NCBI GenBank assembly: GCA_028023455.1
Contig: JAQFVV010012398.1
Span: 4,484,682-4,548,681 of the forward strand
DNA from: Epiperipatus broadwayi
Taxonomy: Eukaryota > Onychophora > Udeonychophora > Euonychophora > Peripatidae
Length of the DNA: 64,000 nt
Direction of reading: 5' to 3'
Below, piece by piece: positions 1-12,165 of the stretch (positions are counted from its first letter, which is position 1; the number at the start of each line of letters is the position of its first letter). Below the pieces are notes generated by a model. That model did no database searches. It had not been told where the DNA came from and saw only the letters and a list, made by a program, of their open reading frames with translations. The translations under genes and the position numbers were made by a program.

Positions 1-1867
1 TGTGCGAGATATTTTGGAAACAATTTTATCAGGAAGGTATTTATATGATTGATTCATAGGCACAACTACATCATTTGGTAAACCACTTTATTATGCCTAA
101 AAATAACAGTCAATTGATGCTTTAGATCAATGAATGGGTGTTAAATCAGAATAGATTTTTAAAATACCCAGTATATCCTAATAAAAAGATGGTTAGTTCT
201 TTCTCCAAGCTGTCTGAAGCACAATTGAATCACATGTGTTAAATTGCAACATAAATTATTTTTTTGTCATAAGCATTTAAGATGGTAGCATATCTGAATC
301 ACAAATTATGATATGAAATCTGACAGTGTGTTTTGCAACTTCACAGATTGTTTCCATTGTTCTCCCTGCTATCACAAAATCTTGAAAAGCACATGAAAAC
401 ATTCTTATGACTAATGGCTTCACTACTGTACATGATTTAAATTATCCCAAATGTTTCAATAGCGGGTTTCCCCACATTAAAATGTAGTATTAGCACATTC
501 ATATCATAATTTGTGACTCAAACATGTTAGCACTATAAAATGTTTCTTGTGTATAATTGTAACACTTACATAGATTTAGAAATGTACTGTAAGAAGCTTG
601 GATTTTTGAGGTGTTGATTGAAATTCCAGGACATCAAGAAAAAAGTTGCTAAAAGGTTTTTGCAAACCTAAGAATACCATGTGGTGTCTTTTGAAAGGAA
701 AGAAAAAAAGAAAGAAAGAATAAAAAGAAAAAGAAACAATAGAGAATTAATGAGATTCTTGAGTTGGACTTTGGTGGCCATTCTAGAAAGATTTATTCTA
801 CTAGCAGGATTGCAAAAATATTATTAAAAAAAAATTATATATAACCATTAGCCATGAATAGGCTGGGGTAAGGACTGAAACAGGCTGGGCTCTGCCAGCC
901 ATCCTGCAAAGATACTACAGATAGTGTCCACATAGGAGCAAAACCCCTCTTAGACCTGACAGGCAGAATGATTTCACCAAACGTCCTTGATATTGCACTA
1001 AGGAATCGACTGAGAAACACTTATCAAAAAGCACCTATCCACCACGCCGCAGTGTCAAGCAAACTCATATTTCTATTCATCTACACCCCCGGGGGAGAAA
1101 TCAAGGTAATATGAACACTTTCTTAAGTGTTATTCACTTTGTAAATACTAATTTACTTCCAATAATAATAATGCGTAAAGACTAAAAGAGAAAAAGAAAT
1201 CTTTGATATATTGTCAAACGTAGTTATACAGATGAATAGACTAAATACTGAATTATTTCATTTGTCTTGTATTATCTGATTTTTATTATATTTATTTGTT
1301 TATGCAGTATAGGTATTTGCATGCATTATATTTAAATATTTGAGCACAAGCCAGTAAATAATTATTATGGGATTTTGTTTTTACATTAATGACTATTAAA
1401 TCTTTGTTTTAAGTATGAGTGTATGTATTTCTGTTTTGATTTCTTTAAATTTAGATTGTATCATAGAGATAGAGATTTATAGTAAAAATAATATATTAAG
1501 AGAGTCATTTAAACATCTATGTGTGCATTTCTTCCCCCCCATATCTCTCTCACAGTTAATAACCACCTGCCCTGAGCAAACTAGCCAGAGGTAGGAGTTC
1601 TATCTATTCAAAATTAATACTCGATCTCTCCCAGCATAATTCTTATTTACTTGTAGATAAGATTGGCACTTAAAGTCAGAAATTGACATCCATAAATATG
1701 CTGGGCGAGAAATAAGAGTACCATATAGAATTACTGACTGGATACAGAATTATTTATATATATTTTTGTTTTAATTTTAAAAAGAAAACTATTACGTTAT
1801 AATTATGTAAACACACATATGTCATATACATACGTGATTCTCACAGATAGGGTACCCCATTACAAAT
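1..1867. other. AT-rich DNA, no gene recognised
   Basis: No open frame resembles a known family. A purine-rich GAAA-type stretch lies at about 690-736. The part from about 840 to 1110 is visibly less AT-rich than its surroundings and contains a short minus-strand open frame (835-1020) without recognisable motifs. It could be an old repeat or exon relic, but nothing in the sequence decides this. Confidence 0.5.
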
Positions 1868-2216
1868 GATTACTAAGGCTTTTATTGGATGGCACTACTA
1901 TATAGAGAGTTGCTACTACATTAGCAGCATGTTTAAGGATAGAAGGTGATCATGTGATGTTTCAGTGTTTTTACCCAATCCTGCCTACAATATGATGGTA
2001 ACCGTGGTTTTTAAAAAACCAAAGACACTAAAATGTATGAATTCTAAACTGGGTTCAGATCTATATAACTATACAAGTGAATGAGCTTGAATTAAAAACA
2101 TAATTGTGTTTTCATCCTAGGTTCATAGCATTATAGTTAACTAAAGAGATAAAAAAGCATTGCTGGAGAGTTCCATTAGATCATAAGATTTAGGTGCATT
2201 GCTTTCATATCCAAGG

Positions 2217-2259
2217 CTCTTCACTGATGAAAGCTATAGTCTAGAAATTAATCAGAGGA
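2217..2259 (+). ncRNA. Hammerhead ribozyme-like motif, repeat unit 1
   Basis: The core CTGATGA (2224-2230) is perfect. It is followed by 13 nt in the stem-loop II position, then GAAA (2244-2247), a minimal stem III (ATTAAT) and the NUH triplet ATC, with predicted cleavage after 2253. Stem I would pair CTCTTC (2217-2222) with GAGGA and the following bases, with a mismatch at the first pair. Stem II is weak, with two good pairs. The motif order is that of a type I hammerhead with a tiny stem III, a form known to act as dimers. This copy keeps every conserved core base but has decayed stems, so activity is uncertain. Confidence 0.6.
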
Positions 2260-2663
2260 TATTAAATGAGTAGGTACTAGAGAGATTTTGTGCAAAAACC
2301 TCATTTCTATTGATTACTAAGGTTTATTCTGGGTGGCTTTACTATATGCAGAGTTTGTTACTATTTTAACAGTTTATTTAAAAATAGGAGAAGGTGGTCA
2401 TGTGATGTTTAGTGGTTTTACCCAATCCTGCTCATAGGAAAATGGTGACTGTGGTTTTTAAAAACTAAAGGCACCAAAATATATAGATACTGAACTGGGT
2501 TCATATCTATGCAACTATACAAGTGAATGAGCTTGGATTTAAAACATTGTTATGTTTTCATTTTGAGCTCATAGTTTTATAATTAACTAAACAGATAAAA
2601 AGGGGTTTCTGAAGATTTCTATTAGATTCTAAGATTAAGGTGCAGTGCCCTCAGGTCCAAGGC

Positions 2664-2705
2664 TTCTCACTGATAAAAGCCAAAATCTAGAAACTTGTCT
2701 GGGAA
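2664..2705 (+). ncRNA. Hammerhead ribozyme-like motif, repeat unit 2
   Basis: Stem I pairs TTCTCA (2664-2669) with TGGGAA (2700-2705): six pairs including one G-U. The core is CTGATAA (2670-2676), a G-to-A change at the position equivalent to G8. A 13-nt stem-loop II slot follows, then GAAA (2690-2693), ACTTGT as a two-pair stem III and the canonical GTC triplet ending at 2699. Stem I is better preserved than in unit 1, but the G8 change would be expected to cripple catalysis. The family assignment rests on conserved order and spacing across five copies in the window. Confidence 0.6.
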
Positions 2706-2939
2706 TATTGGATAAATAGACAATAGATAGGTATTTTATGGACAAACATCTTGCATCTATTGATTACTAAGGTATGCACTGACATTTCGGCATGGAGAGT
2801 TTACATCTGTATTAAGACTAAATTAATTATCAATGAAATTTTTCAAAAGGAAAAAATAAAAGATTTATAATGATGAATAAAAAAAAAAAAAAAACTATAA
2901 ATATTTATGTCATTTTATTAATTCAGATGGAAAAACATA

Positions 2940-3415
2940 ATGAATGAAATTAATCATAGAATTAAACTAAGATGGAGTTCTTTTAGTAGAAATAAATGCC
3001 TGTCTGCTTGAAAAGGAAGAAATGTGTTTTACAAGTTCTTGTCCTTAATTATGGATCTGAGACTTGAACATTTAACAGAAAAGCAATATGACTTCAACCA
3101 TTCAATCAAATATGGAGATAAATGTTAGGAGTAACAAGGAAAGATAAAATACATAGATGAGAGAACAAACGTGTATTAGTGGGATCATTGAAAGAATTAA
3201 AAGACTAAAGTGGTGTTGAGTTGAATATATTGCTCAGAGAGATGGTAATAGATGGCTAATTTAAATCTCAAACTGGATCTCAAAAAGTTGCAAAAATTCT
3301 AGAAAGTAACCTCATGTGACGGATGGTGTGGATAAGATTGGCTAGAGATTGGAAAAACTGGATTAAATTTAGAGAGACTTTTATCTTGCATATTGTACAA
3401 GATTAAATCAATGAA
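2940..3415 (+). pseudogene. RTE-type LINE, decayed 3' end of reverse transcriptase ORF
   Basis: Translated in shifting plus-strand frames, the region shows the usual C-terminal landmarks of RTE/BovB-like polyproteins: an INHRIKLRWSSF-like block near 2950, VLVLNYGSET near 3035, ISGIIERIKRLKW near 3180, a DGNRW block near 3245, and a final WIKF.ETF segment near 3360. Several stops and frameshifts separate them. The upstream endonuclease and catalytic reverse transcriptase domains are absent, so this is a 5'-truncated dead copy. The identification comes from motif order, not from alignment. Confidence 0.7.
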
Positions 3416-4332
3416 CATAAAATGAATACAGCCTATTGGTGGTCATTATCTAATAGCCATGTGAAATATTGGGCATTCATTATCTTCCAGATTATCACCT
3501 GCTAAACTCAGCCCAAAATGCTCTTGACACAAAATTTTAAACATTCAGCACATTACTGGTCAGTAACAAAATCCCTGCCACAATCACCCATGATCATTGA
3601 TTTACATAGTCTGATTATTCAAATTGTGAATTCAGAGAAGTATTACTAATGGAATGGTTATATTTTCTTAGTAATAGACACTCTTACTCATTCATCTTTA
3701 TAATATTGATCAGTACTCCTAAAACTGACTTGTTGATCATTATTACTTTTTAAATTCTAAATTATACTAAGTTGCTCATGGTCTAGTACAACTTGGGAGC
3801 AATTTAAACTTATTTTCTGTACATTAGATGATGACCCATAATCACATTTGTAAATAAATTATGCTATGTAGTGATGTTTAAAATTGAAATATGTGTATAA
3901 TACAACAGCTACTACTTAATTTTAAAACAATTTAATGAATCAATAAATTATAATAATAACAAAGAAATTTGAATTATATACAATCATGTTTTATTCTTAA
4001 ACCAATACTTCTCTCTTATGTAGTGAATATATATATTGTACCAACATTGTGTTGGCACATAATAATTTTGTTTAAAAAAATTATTAAAATAAAAATCTTT
4101 CGTAAAAGAAAATGTAAAATTAAACATCTAAGAGTTTTGAAATAAAAGTTACAATCAATTAATAAGTCAGAAGGGGGGGGGTTGCTTTAGAAGCATCAAG
4201 TTAAAGTTTCATAAAAGAAGTTAAAAAGTTTTTTTATTATTATTAGTTAAAATGTAATGTAAAGTTTAAAAAACATAAATCTCTTTTTATTTAAGTAAAG
4301 AAAAAAAAGGTAATCTTAAAACAACTGTTGAA
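3416..4332. other. AT-rich DNA, nothing recognised
   Basis: The stretch contains homopolymer A and T tracts and a G9 run near 4171. No coding, RNA or repeat signal was seen. Confidence 0.5.
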
Positions 4333-5147
4333 TTTAGATTAAAATATATATGTGCAAAAGTAGATAAAGAAATGATAAATGCATGTATATGTGCGTGTTA
4401 AAATCATATTGAAAAAACACGCGAAAATAAATATTAAAATGAAATAAAGGAAAAATATATTTAAAAACACTCAGCTGTGGCTACTAATCAAAAATATAAA
4501 ACAACACATTTGCATGGCTACTAATTAAATGATCTCCAAAAACACATAATTAAAAGATTATCAAAGGAATTTCAACAATAGATATATCTGGAGGATATCA
4601 AAATGACATGTCATATGTATAAATAGTCAATTTTTTTATTGGACAGTCACATTTGAGTTGAGTTTGAGTTGCGTTTGAGATAACAGTTCAGTACAATCTA
4701 TCAGTGAGTTATATCAGCCAGCTTATTGTATATCCAGAGTTTAGATTAAAATATATATGTGCAAAAGTAGATAAAGAAATGATAAATGCATGTATATGTG
4801 CGTGTTAAAATCATATTGAAAAAACACGTGAAAATAAATATTAAAATGAAATAAAGGAAAAATATATTTAAAAACACTCAGCTGTGGCTACTAATTAAAA
4901 ATATAAAACAACACATTTGCATGGCTACTAATTAAATGATCTCCAAAAATACATAATTAAAAGATTATCAAAGGAATTTCAACAATAGATATAGCTGGAG
5001 GATATCAAAATGACATGTCATATGTATAAATAGTCAATTTTTTTATTGGACAGTCATGTTTGAGTTGAGTTTGAGTTGCATTTGAGATAACAGTTCAGTA
5101 CAATCTATCAGTGAGTTATATCAGCCAGCTTATTGTATATCCAGAGT
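4333..5147 (+). repeat. 407-bp direct tandem duplication with TATA motifs
   Basis: Copy 1 (4333-4739) and copy 2 (4740-5147) are head-to-tail and differ by only a few substitutions, such as CACGCG against CACGTG near 4418 and 4827. This indicates a recent duplication. Each copy holds TATGTATAAATAGTCAA followed by several TTTGAGTTG-like words and a CAGT-rich segment, which together resemble a core promoter such as an LTR U3/R region. No coding potential and no HHR core were found. It could be two tandem solo LTRs or a plain local duplication. Confidence 0.85.
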
Positions 5148-5148
5148 C

Positions 5149-5281
5149 AAGAATGCAATGTTGTCTTGCATTGGTGGTCGAGAGGTCAGTGCTACTGCTT
5201 TGCACTTGCAGGCAGTTGCCTGGGTTGCGGGTTCGCATCTCAGTTGATGATATGACATTTAAAAAAAAAGAATGCAATGTT
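5149..5281 (+). mobile_element. tRNA-derived SINE with 14-bp target-site duplication
   Basis: The body (5163-5267) contains an A-box-like segment TGGTGGTCGAGAGG (5172-5185) and a B box GGTTCGCATCT (5230-5240). It ends in TATGACATTT plus an A-run. Identical 14-bp flanks AAGAATGCAATGTT lie at 5149-5162 and 5268-5281, the hallmark of LINE-driven insertion. It shares its GCATTGGTGG start and TGACAT-plus-A tail with copies at 24180-24311 and 37328-37443, so it belongs to a local SINE family. The insertion lies just downstream of the second 407-bp duplicate. Confidence 0.85.
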
Positions 5282-8200
5282 AAAACCTCGGAAAACATAC
5301 AACTTTCTTCAGCCTGAAGTCCGATGAAAACAGCCAATCTACCCAAGATATATTATATAACATTTAATAATTATATACACACAATCTCCTTTAAATAAAA
5401 TATTACATTCTTTAATATCTTATAATATACAAAAAAATTATATAAATGACAATTAAAATCAATGATTTCTTTCTCATTTCTGGATAAATGCAATATTTAA
5501 ATAAATGTTCTAGACATTCATATAGAAAAGATAGTCTATATAATTTAAACTTAGCTTTTATTAATAGCTTAACATGCTTTTGATATGTAAAATATCATAA
5601 TCATAGAAATCTCACTTCTTTAGTGTTCTCAACATTCAATAATTATTTTAAAATTTAAAAATATTTAAATTTATTTTGTTTTATATTAAATAATATTTAA
5701 ACCCTTTCAATGAGACAATTCTTTAAGATGAGGATACTTGTTTTCTTTTTATTGAGTATAATACAGTACATTAAAATGATGAACATTCCTCAATACTATG
5801 TAGACTACCTTTTCTGTATGAATGTCCAGAATATTTGTTTGAATATTATAAATGAAAATGTAAATTTTATAAAATCTTCAAAGAGAGAAAAAAATAATAA
5901 TTATGAAAAGTTTACAAATAGATAATCTATAATTAATTAAATGATAGCATTTTGAAATATTTATATTAACTAGGATACAATAAAAATTAAGGCCTTACTG
6001 ATTTTCAGTGAAACCATTCTGATATTATCTTATTTTCATCTTTATTTAGTTTTATTCTATTATTCTCTTACCAAATGCATGATTTAATTTTAATACATAC
6101 TTTTAATAGTACTCAAAAGTACTATCTTTTTTTTTTATGATTAATCATTTTACTTAGAAAGTCTCTTTCACAACTTAGACTTTCCATGCTGCTCTTCCAT
6201 ATTGCTAGCTGTGCTGAATTTTATTTTTTTGAAGCTCAATTTTCTTTAGTACATCATTTTATTTTAGTCCATTCACTGATTTTTATTTTCTCACAGCTCT
6301 TTGTTTGATGAATATGTGATTGACTTAAGAATACATTTTATACAATGACAATACTAAGTTATAAGACATTTTTATGAATTTACATCCAATTTTTCTCAGT
6401 GACTATATTTCCAACCAATAATAATGACTCAATTAAAATTGTCAATTAACAAACTATTTTTAAGTAATGTACAGATGCATAAATTTCTTCATAACTGCAA
6501 TTGAAACATAAAAATGATAACTTACAGATTTTCAGAGCCAGTTTAGCTTGTTTTTCCAATAAACTTGCTGATAAATTTTTCTTTTTTTTTACAGGGACTT
6601 CTGCTAGTTGTTTGAGAAGTTTTATTTCCAGTGTGTTCAAACAATATCAACTAGCAACTGAACTTTATCCTCAACTGGTTTATTTGCAAATACAACTAGA
6701 AAAAATTAAAGATGAACGAAACTTCTAACTGGTATTATTTTTTATATCTTATACACTTCCTCAGTGCTCTCATGCAATAATGGGTTTTCTGAATCAAAAA
6801 AGCAAATCATTTGTTTGCTGATGAAAACATTTGTGTTTTTTTATCCGTTTCTGAATACTCATACATTGAATTAATAAATTGCATATAAAAAAAAACAGTT
6901 TAAAATTATTATTTTTTCTATTTAAAAAAAAAAAAAATCTTTAGTTTTTATAAAGATTGAAGTTTAAGCATTAAATTGATTTACATGTGTCTATTATTAA
7001 AATAAAGAAAAATAGAGTTTTTAAAATAGTTACAAATTTTTAAAAAATGATGATGTTCAATTTTATGGCCTGTAATTTTACTCACCATTAAAAACTCAAT
7101 GCAGCTTTTTTTTTGTTTTATAATATGTTTTAAACTAATCTTAATTAATATTGAATTACATTTTCATTATAATTATTTACTTTTTTTTCTGTTACAAAAA
7201 CTGAGTTTAAATCCATAAAATTGTTAATTTAAAATTTTGAAGAAAAAAAAGTGGTAGATGCTTTTACATTTTTCAGCATAAATGTTATTTTTTTTCATCT
7301 ATGAACAAATATTTTTTAAATACTACATACCTGTTAATTTTGTAATTTTAATTTTACGAAAACCATATTTTATGCTTGAGTTATTATATTAAATTAACAA
7401 TAACTTCTGCTGTTCCCTCACTATTCTAATGTTTTACTTTTTTTAAAATAATTTAAGTAATTTTTAATATTTCAATTTTCGTAGAGCTTCTCTCTCTTAA
7501 CTAATAAATTGTATAACTTTACAGTTCTATCATTTATCAGATTACTATCACCTATAATGTGTACTTGTTATAATATATATATATATGTTTGATGATTTTT
7601 TTTTCATTATGAAATTAATTATTTTAACTTAAATATTAAACACCATCATATGTATGTTTATGAGGGTGGCTAAGGTTGTATTTCCAAGAGCCTGTGAAAG
7701 TGTTTTAAGCTGCTGGATGAAATATGTATAATGTTGAGTAATTGTGGTTTCTTTCTTTGTAACGTGTGTGTTTTGGATATATGCATGTTTGTAGTTTGAT
7801 TAATTTATATTATCCGTAAATACATTTTTGTAATTGAGTTATTACTATCCTGAAAATATAATTGTTATGAGGAAACACCAATGAACAATTTTGAATCCGT
7901 GCGCAGCTATAAAAATAATCAGGGTAGGTCATGTGCTAAACTTTTTTTTTGCATAAAATATGCTTGCTCTTATACACAGTATTAAACAAAAACATTTGAT
8001 ATATATATTCTATAATTTTTTAACAATAATTCAAAAAAAAAAAGATAAACAATTGGTTCAAATTAAGTTTTGTATCATAGAGGATAGTGATCGGATCTGC
8101 TATGCCCATGTTCATAGTGGAGCTGAAAATCTTTCAAATTGTCAAAGAAATGTCAAATAACTACAAAATTATTTATAGATAGCCATATTATAGTCAGTCT

Positions 8201-10639
8201 AGCTAGCCACTATATATAAAATAATGCAATGATTTCAATCATATCTGATTTCACAATACTGAGGTTGAAATAAATCAATAGAGTCAGAGAAAGATATTAG
8301 AAGATCTTACTTAGCCGGAACAGAAAAAAGCTTTTGAAACAAAACAACTGTAAAAAAGTAAAAAGATTTTAGCCATAGTTTAATGAGATATCCCCTATAG
8401 AGATTTACTGGATGAAATAGTGATTTTAAAAAAAAACATTGAGGAAAGTAATGCAAATCTAATTTATTGCGAGTATTTATATATATAAAAACAGATTTAT
8501 CATAGTCCATATTTTATTCTGTGTAATCTTTTTTTTTTTAAAAAAAAAAATCTGCAGGTGTGAGATATTATTTTAAATGTTTTGTTGAAGATTTTGAAAA
8601 TATTTGGCATTTATTTTATTGTAACAATAAATTTAAACAAAGCGGATTTAGTTTTTCAGAATCGGTCAACTTGAATAAAAACGGATTTAATGATTTTTAG
8701 AAAAATAATCTCTGTATAAATAAACTGGTTCAAACAGATAAGGAACCTGAAAAAAAAAATCCTTGAAATATTACAGAATTTAAACACTCTCTTTTTATAT
8801 AACAAAGTTTCAGCTGTAATTTAAGAGAAAGCACGTTTTAAAGTTATTTTTAATATATGCTTCAAAATTAATATATTTAAGTAATATATGGTGCTTAGCT
8901 ATATGAATTCTCTCGACTTTACACGTGAAATTATATTTCCAAAGTAAATTAAACAACTAACTCATCTAATGCCATAAAAATAATACTCTTCCATAAAGAG
9001 TTTTAAATATCTCACTGCAAAGATCAAACATTCATTCATAGAGAAATAGTGAAAATAGAATTGGCAGATTTGAGAAAATCATAACTGGGTCAGGAAAAGG
9101 GGGTCTGCATGAACTCTCCTCAGACTAGAGAGGAGTCAAGAAAAAAAAGTTTAAAAAGCCAATTTCAGCCAGGATAAAAATCCTGTAGGGACAATTGTTC
9201 TGTTGCTCCTTCCTTTTTTTAAATTTACAGCAATTATTATGTAGAATTAATACAGCTTAGATAACCAAAGGCTGAAAATTGATATGTTCAATAAAAAACA
9301 TGGTATCATCAATACATATTTTAAACTAATAAATAAAATTATAAATATATACAAAAGTTTCCTGACATGATGCAATGAATATAAGCTTAAAAGGATAGAA
9401 GATCGTATTGAATGGACCAAAGCTTTATTAATAGAATATTTACTGTGGTAGTTAGATTTAATAATTAATCATTAATAGCAAAATAAGTTAAATTATCAGG
9501 ATTTTTTTTACTGGTTCTAATAAACTGGATAATCCCAAACCTCTTATCAGCAGACAGAGATTTGAGATACAAAATCAGAACAATCTCAGAAAATTAGAAT
9601 GTCTGGCAACCCTACATGAAGAATACCTTACTCAATAGATGTGTTAACTTTCAATTGGTCAATTTTTCTTGTTGTTTTACCTGCTACATATTTTTTAATG
9701 ATAACTAATAATTGAATGTCATTTGATTTGACTATAAATTATTTATCTAAAAAATGAAAATTAAATTTGATTAGAAATTTTTGGCTATAAGAAAACATTT
9801 TTCAAATTTCAACTGAATTTGAATTTTAGGTCAGTAGCATAGCTCTGAGTTTATTTAACTGTCTATAAAGACCTTAAATTTTAAATAATTAAATTAAACT
9901 AAAAGTTTACAAATAAATTGATTTTTATAACTAAATAAAATATAGTTAAGTGATTAATTGCAAATACCGATAATAGTCTAAAAATATTTATTAAAAAAAA
10001 TTATGGTAAGAAAATTAAAAGAAACTTAAATCCACAAGAGAACTAAATTATATAATTAAAAAAAAAGTTGGATGTATTCATTTTGTAGAGAAGTGCATAT
10101 AAAATAATTAAAAACCTTTTTAAAGTCTTTTTCCTAGTAGCCATATTGGAAACCAAACAAAAAATTTGGAATTAATTTTAATAATAAAAATTTTCTTAAA
10201 AATTATTTTAATCTTATTCAGCTTTACAAAATTTTCTGTTTTAGAATTTGACTTCATGTCTTATAATATTTACATAATCCTGATATTTTTAAATTATATT
10301 TTTCCTTGATCAGCCATTAAATCATTTTTGTCAGCATTGATAAGATGAAATTATACATCACATAATTTAAATTCCATTAATTTCTAATTCTCTATGTAAG
10401 GACAAAATGGAGATAATTAATTTATTAATATATTTAAAATTTATTTGTATGTAACAACAAAATAATTTAGAAATGCTCTATAATATTATATTTCTTTATT
10501 TATCTTCAAAATTAAATATTTAACATTATTTTGCAAGTCATACAATTTTATTTTTTATTTTCTTTCCTGGATTTATATAACAATGTCAAGATTGGGAAGT
10601 TACTAAAAAACACTTATCTAATTACAAATGAATAAATAG
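5282..10639. other. Long AT-rich region without recognised genes
   Basis: The region is made mostly of A/T-rich DNA with many short homopolymers, an AT microsatellite near 7575, and a T/A fold-back near 8528-8551. Short open frames at 5710-5925, 6501-6728 and 7960-8160 have AT-driven composition and no family features, and were judged to be chance. Nothing else could be supported. Confidence 0.5.
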
Positions 10640-11668
10640 TAAAGCTGATCAATTAGAGCTGGAAGTCATTGCTGTTAGCTTTTTGAGCTAAAATATCAAC
10701 AGTAGTCAAACTTCATGCCAATGAGGTCATTGAACTAAGATCTGATTCCAGTATCCAGCATTAAAACTGAAAGAGATACACATTTCTGGGTGCACTCTAA
10801 ATAAACTCTATCACTTGTTAACTATTCCTCTCTATCAATAAAATAGAGATAGTTTCTACTTCAGCTGACAGTGGAGTGTTCTTGAAATTATCTCAAGCAT
10901 ATCTACCATAAAGTATCAGAAGATTATGAAGTCTCCAAAACATTAGCTGTCATTACACACAAAGGGTTTTACAAAGTATATAAATTGTTATTTAAAATTT
11001 CAGTGACTCCTTTCAACTAGAATTGATTAAATTGCAGATGGAATATTTGGGGACCGTTTCCAAGAGTAAAAACAAATTTAAAGACCACCAGAAAATGTTT
11101 TAATATATTTACTTGGAGCAAAAGAAATATAACTTTTTGATTTTAAGATTAAAGTGCAGGGATTTTTTTTCCTACAAAAATAATGCCAAGAGCCTACATC
11201 TCTACAAACAAAAAGGAAACTCCAATTTTTCTGGGAAGAATTAATTAATATTTATTATGATAGCTTTATTCAGCGTAAAACAGAAGGACCAAACTCTTAT
11301 ATCAATTATTAATTAAAAGAATTGAATAGATATCAGTTGTTATCAAAGACATACTGTTGACCAGTGGAAAATAGTACCTAATGCAAAAGAATTAGTTCAT
11401 TATGGTTCTAAGATAGTGCATCAATAGTTTGGAGTCATCCATTACATTTATATATCTAATATTAAAAAGGGATTCTTAAATAAAGAAGCCCTGGCCTTGG
11501 CCAAAGACATAAGATATTCTGATACTATGTTTATAGAATATACTTTATTTTGCTTATTGATCATAAATTATTATTAGGCATATTTGCCGCCAAAAATTTT
11601 TTCCATAATAAATTCAAAACGGTCTGTTTCTCATGTTCTCATGTCTATGCATAAATAAGTTATGAGAC

Positions 11669-12165
11669 AAAACAGGCAAAACTCACTATATGTATTGCCA
11701 CACACTGCAAGCTAGAGTAATCAATGGATGCCAGAAGGCTTGTGCATAAAATCCCCATCTAGTGACTACTCATCCAATATCTCCAGACTAGTTTCTGGCT
11801 TGTGGCCTTTGTCAGTGAGGAGCCTTGGATCTGAGAGCACTGCACCTAGATCTTAGGATCTAATGCAACCCTCCAGAAGCCACCTTTTATCTCTACTTAA
11901 CTACAAAACTATGAGTCTTAAATTGAAAATACCTTAATATTTTCAATCCAAGCCCATTAGCTTATATAGTCATATAGGTCTGAACTCAGTTCTGTACCCA
12001 TACATTTTGGTGTCTTTGATTCTTTAATAGCCATAGCCACCACTATCCTATTAGGCAGGATTGGTTTAAGCCAATGAACATCACATAATCACCATTTCTT
12101 ATGCTTGCTTATAATCGTTATTAAAACAGGCAAAACTCACTATATGTATTGCCACACACTGCAAG
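11669..12165 (-). mobile_element. 1.1-unit HHR repeat inserted in Gypsy pol, 43-bp terminal direct repeats
   Basis: A minus-strand copy of the 444-bp repeat (same family as 1868-2820) starts and ends with an identical 43-bp sequence (11669-11711 and 12123-12165, beginning AAAACAGGCAAAACTC). That 43-bp block also aligns with part of the tandem monomer, so the insert is best read as one monomer of 454 bp plus 43 bp of the next, and not as a target duplication. Gypsy coding similarity resumes on both sides. This permuted, slightly more than one-unit form is expected if a concatemeric or circular RNA is the template; that mechanism is inference. Confidence 0.7.
11780..11823 (-). ncRNA. Hammerhead ribozyme-like motif in the 12-kb repeat copy
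   Basis: Read on the minus strand, CTCCTCA (stem I) is followed by the core CTGACAA (11809-11815), a 13-nt stem-loop II with three G-C pairs (GGC/GCC around CACAA), GAAA (11792-11795), ACTAGT as stem III, and GTC with predicted cleavage after 11786. The other stem I strand, TGGAG, gives four of five pairs. The G8-equivalent is A, as in the copy at 2664-2705. This copy has the best stem II of the 444-bp family. Confidence 0.6.

Larger units (their letters stand above)
1868..2820 (+). repeat. Tandem ~444-bp HHR-bearing repeat (retrozyme-like)
   Basis: Two diverged units start with the same GATTACTAAGG block at 1868 and 2312 (period 444). A third begins at 2762 and breaks off after about 60 bases. 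The units align along their length, for example in the shared segments TTTACCCAATCCTGC and TATACAAGTGAATGAGCTTG. Each unit ends in an HHR-like motif (2217-2259 and 2664-2705). The same unit recurs on the minus strand at 11669-12165, so this is a dispersed element and not only a local satellite. There is no coding capacity. Tandem monomers of a few hundred bases with one small-stem-III hammerhead each are typical of metazoan retrozymes; that assignment is inference. Confidence 0.8.

Noticed and set aside
5308-5335. GCCTGAAGTCCGATGAAAAC as a hammerhead core after the SINE
   Set aside because: Core and GAAA spacing are wrong and no stems form.
5710-5925. Short hydrophobic open frame as a small membrane protein gene
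   Set aside because: Composition is driven by AT content, with no family similarity or regulatory context; similar frames are scattered through all AT-rich stretches.
11669-12165. 43-bp direct repeats as an ordinary target-site duplication
   Set aside because: The same 43 bases align with part of the 444-bp monomer in the tandem array, so they are more likely element sequence.
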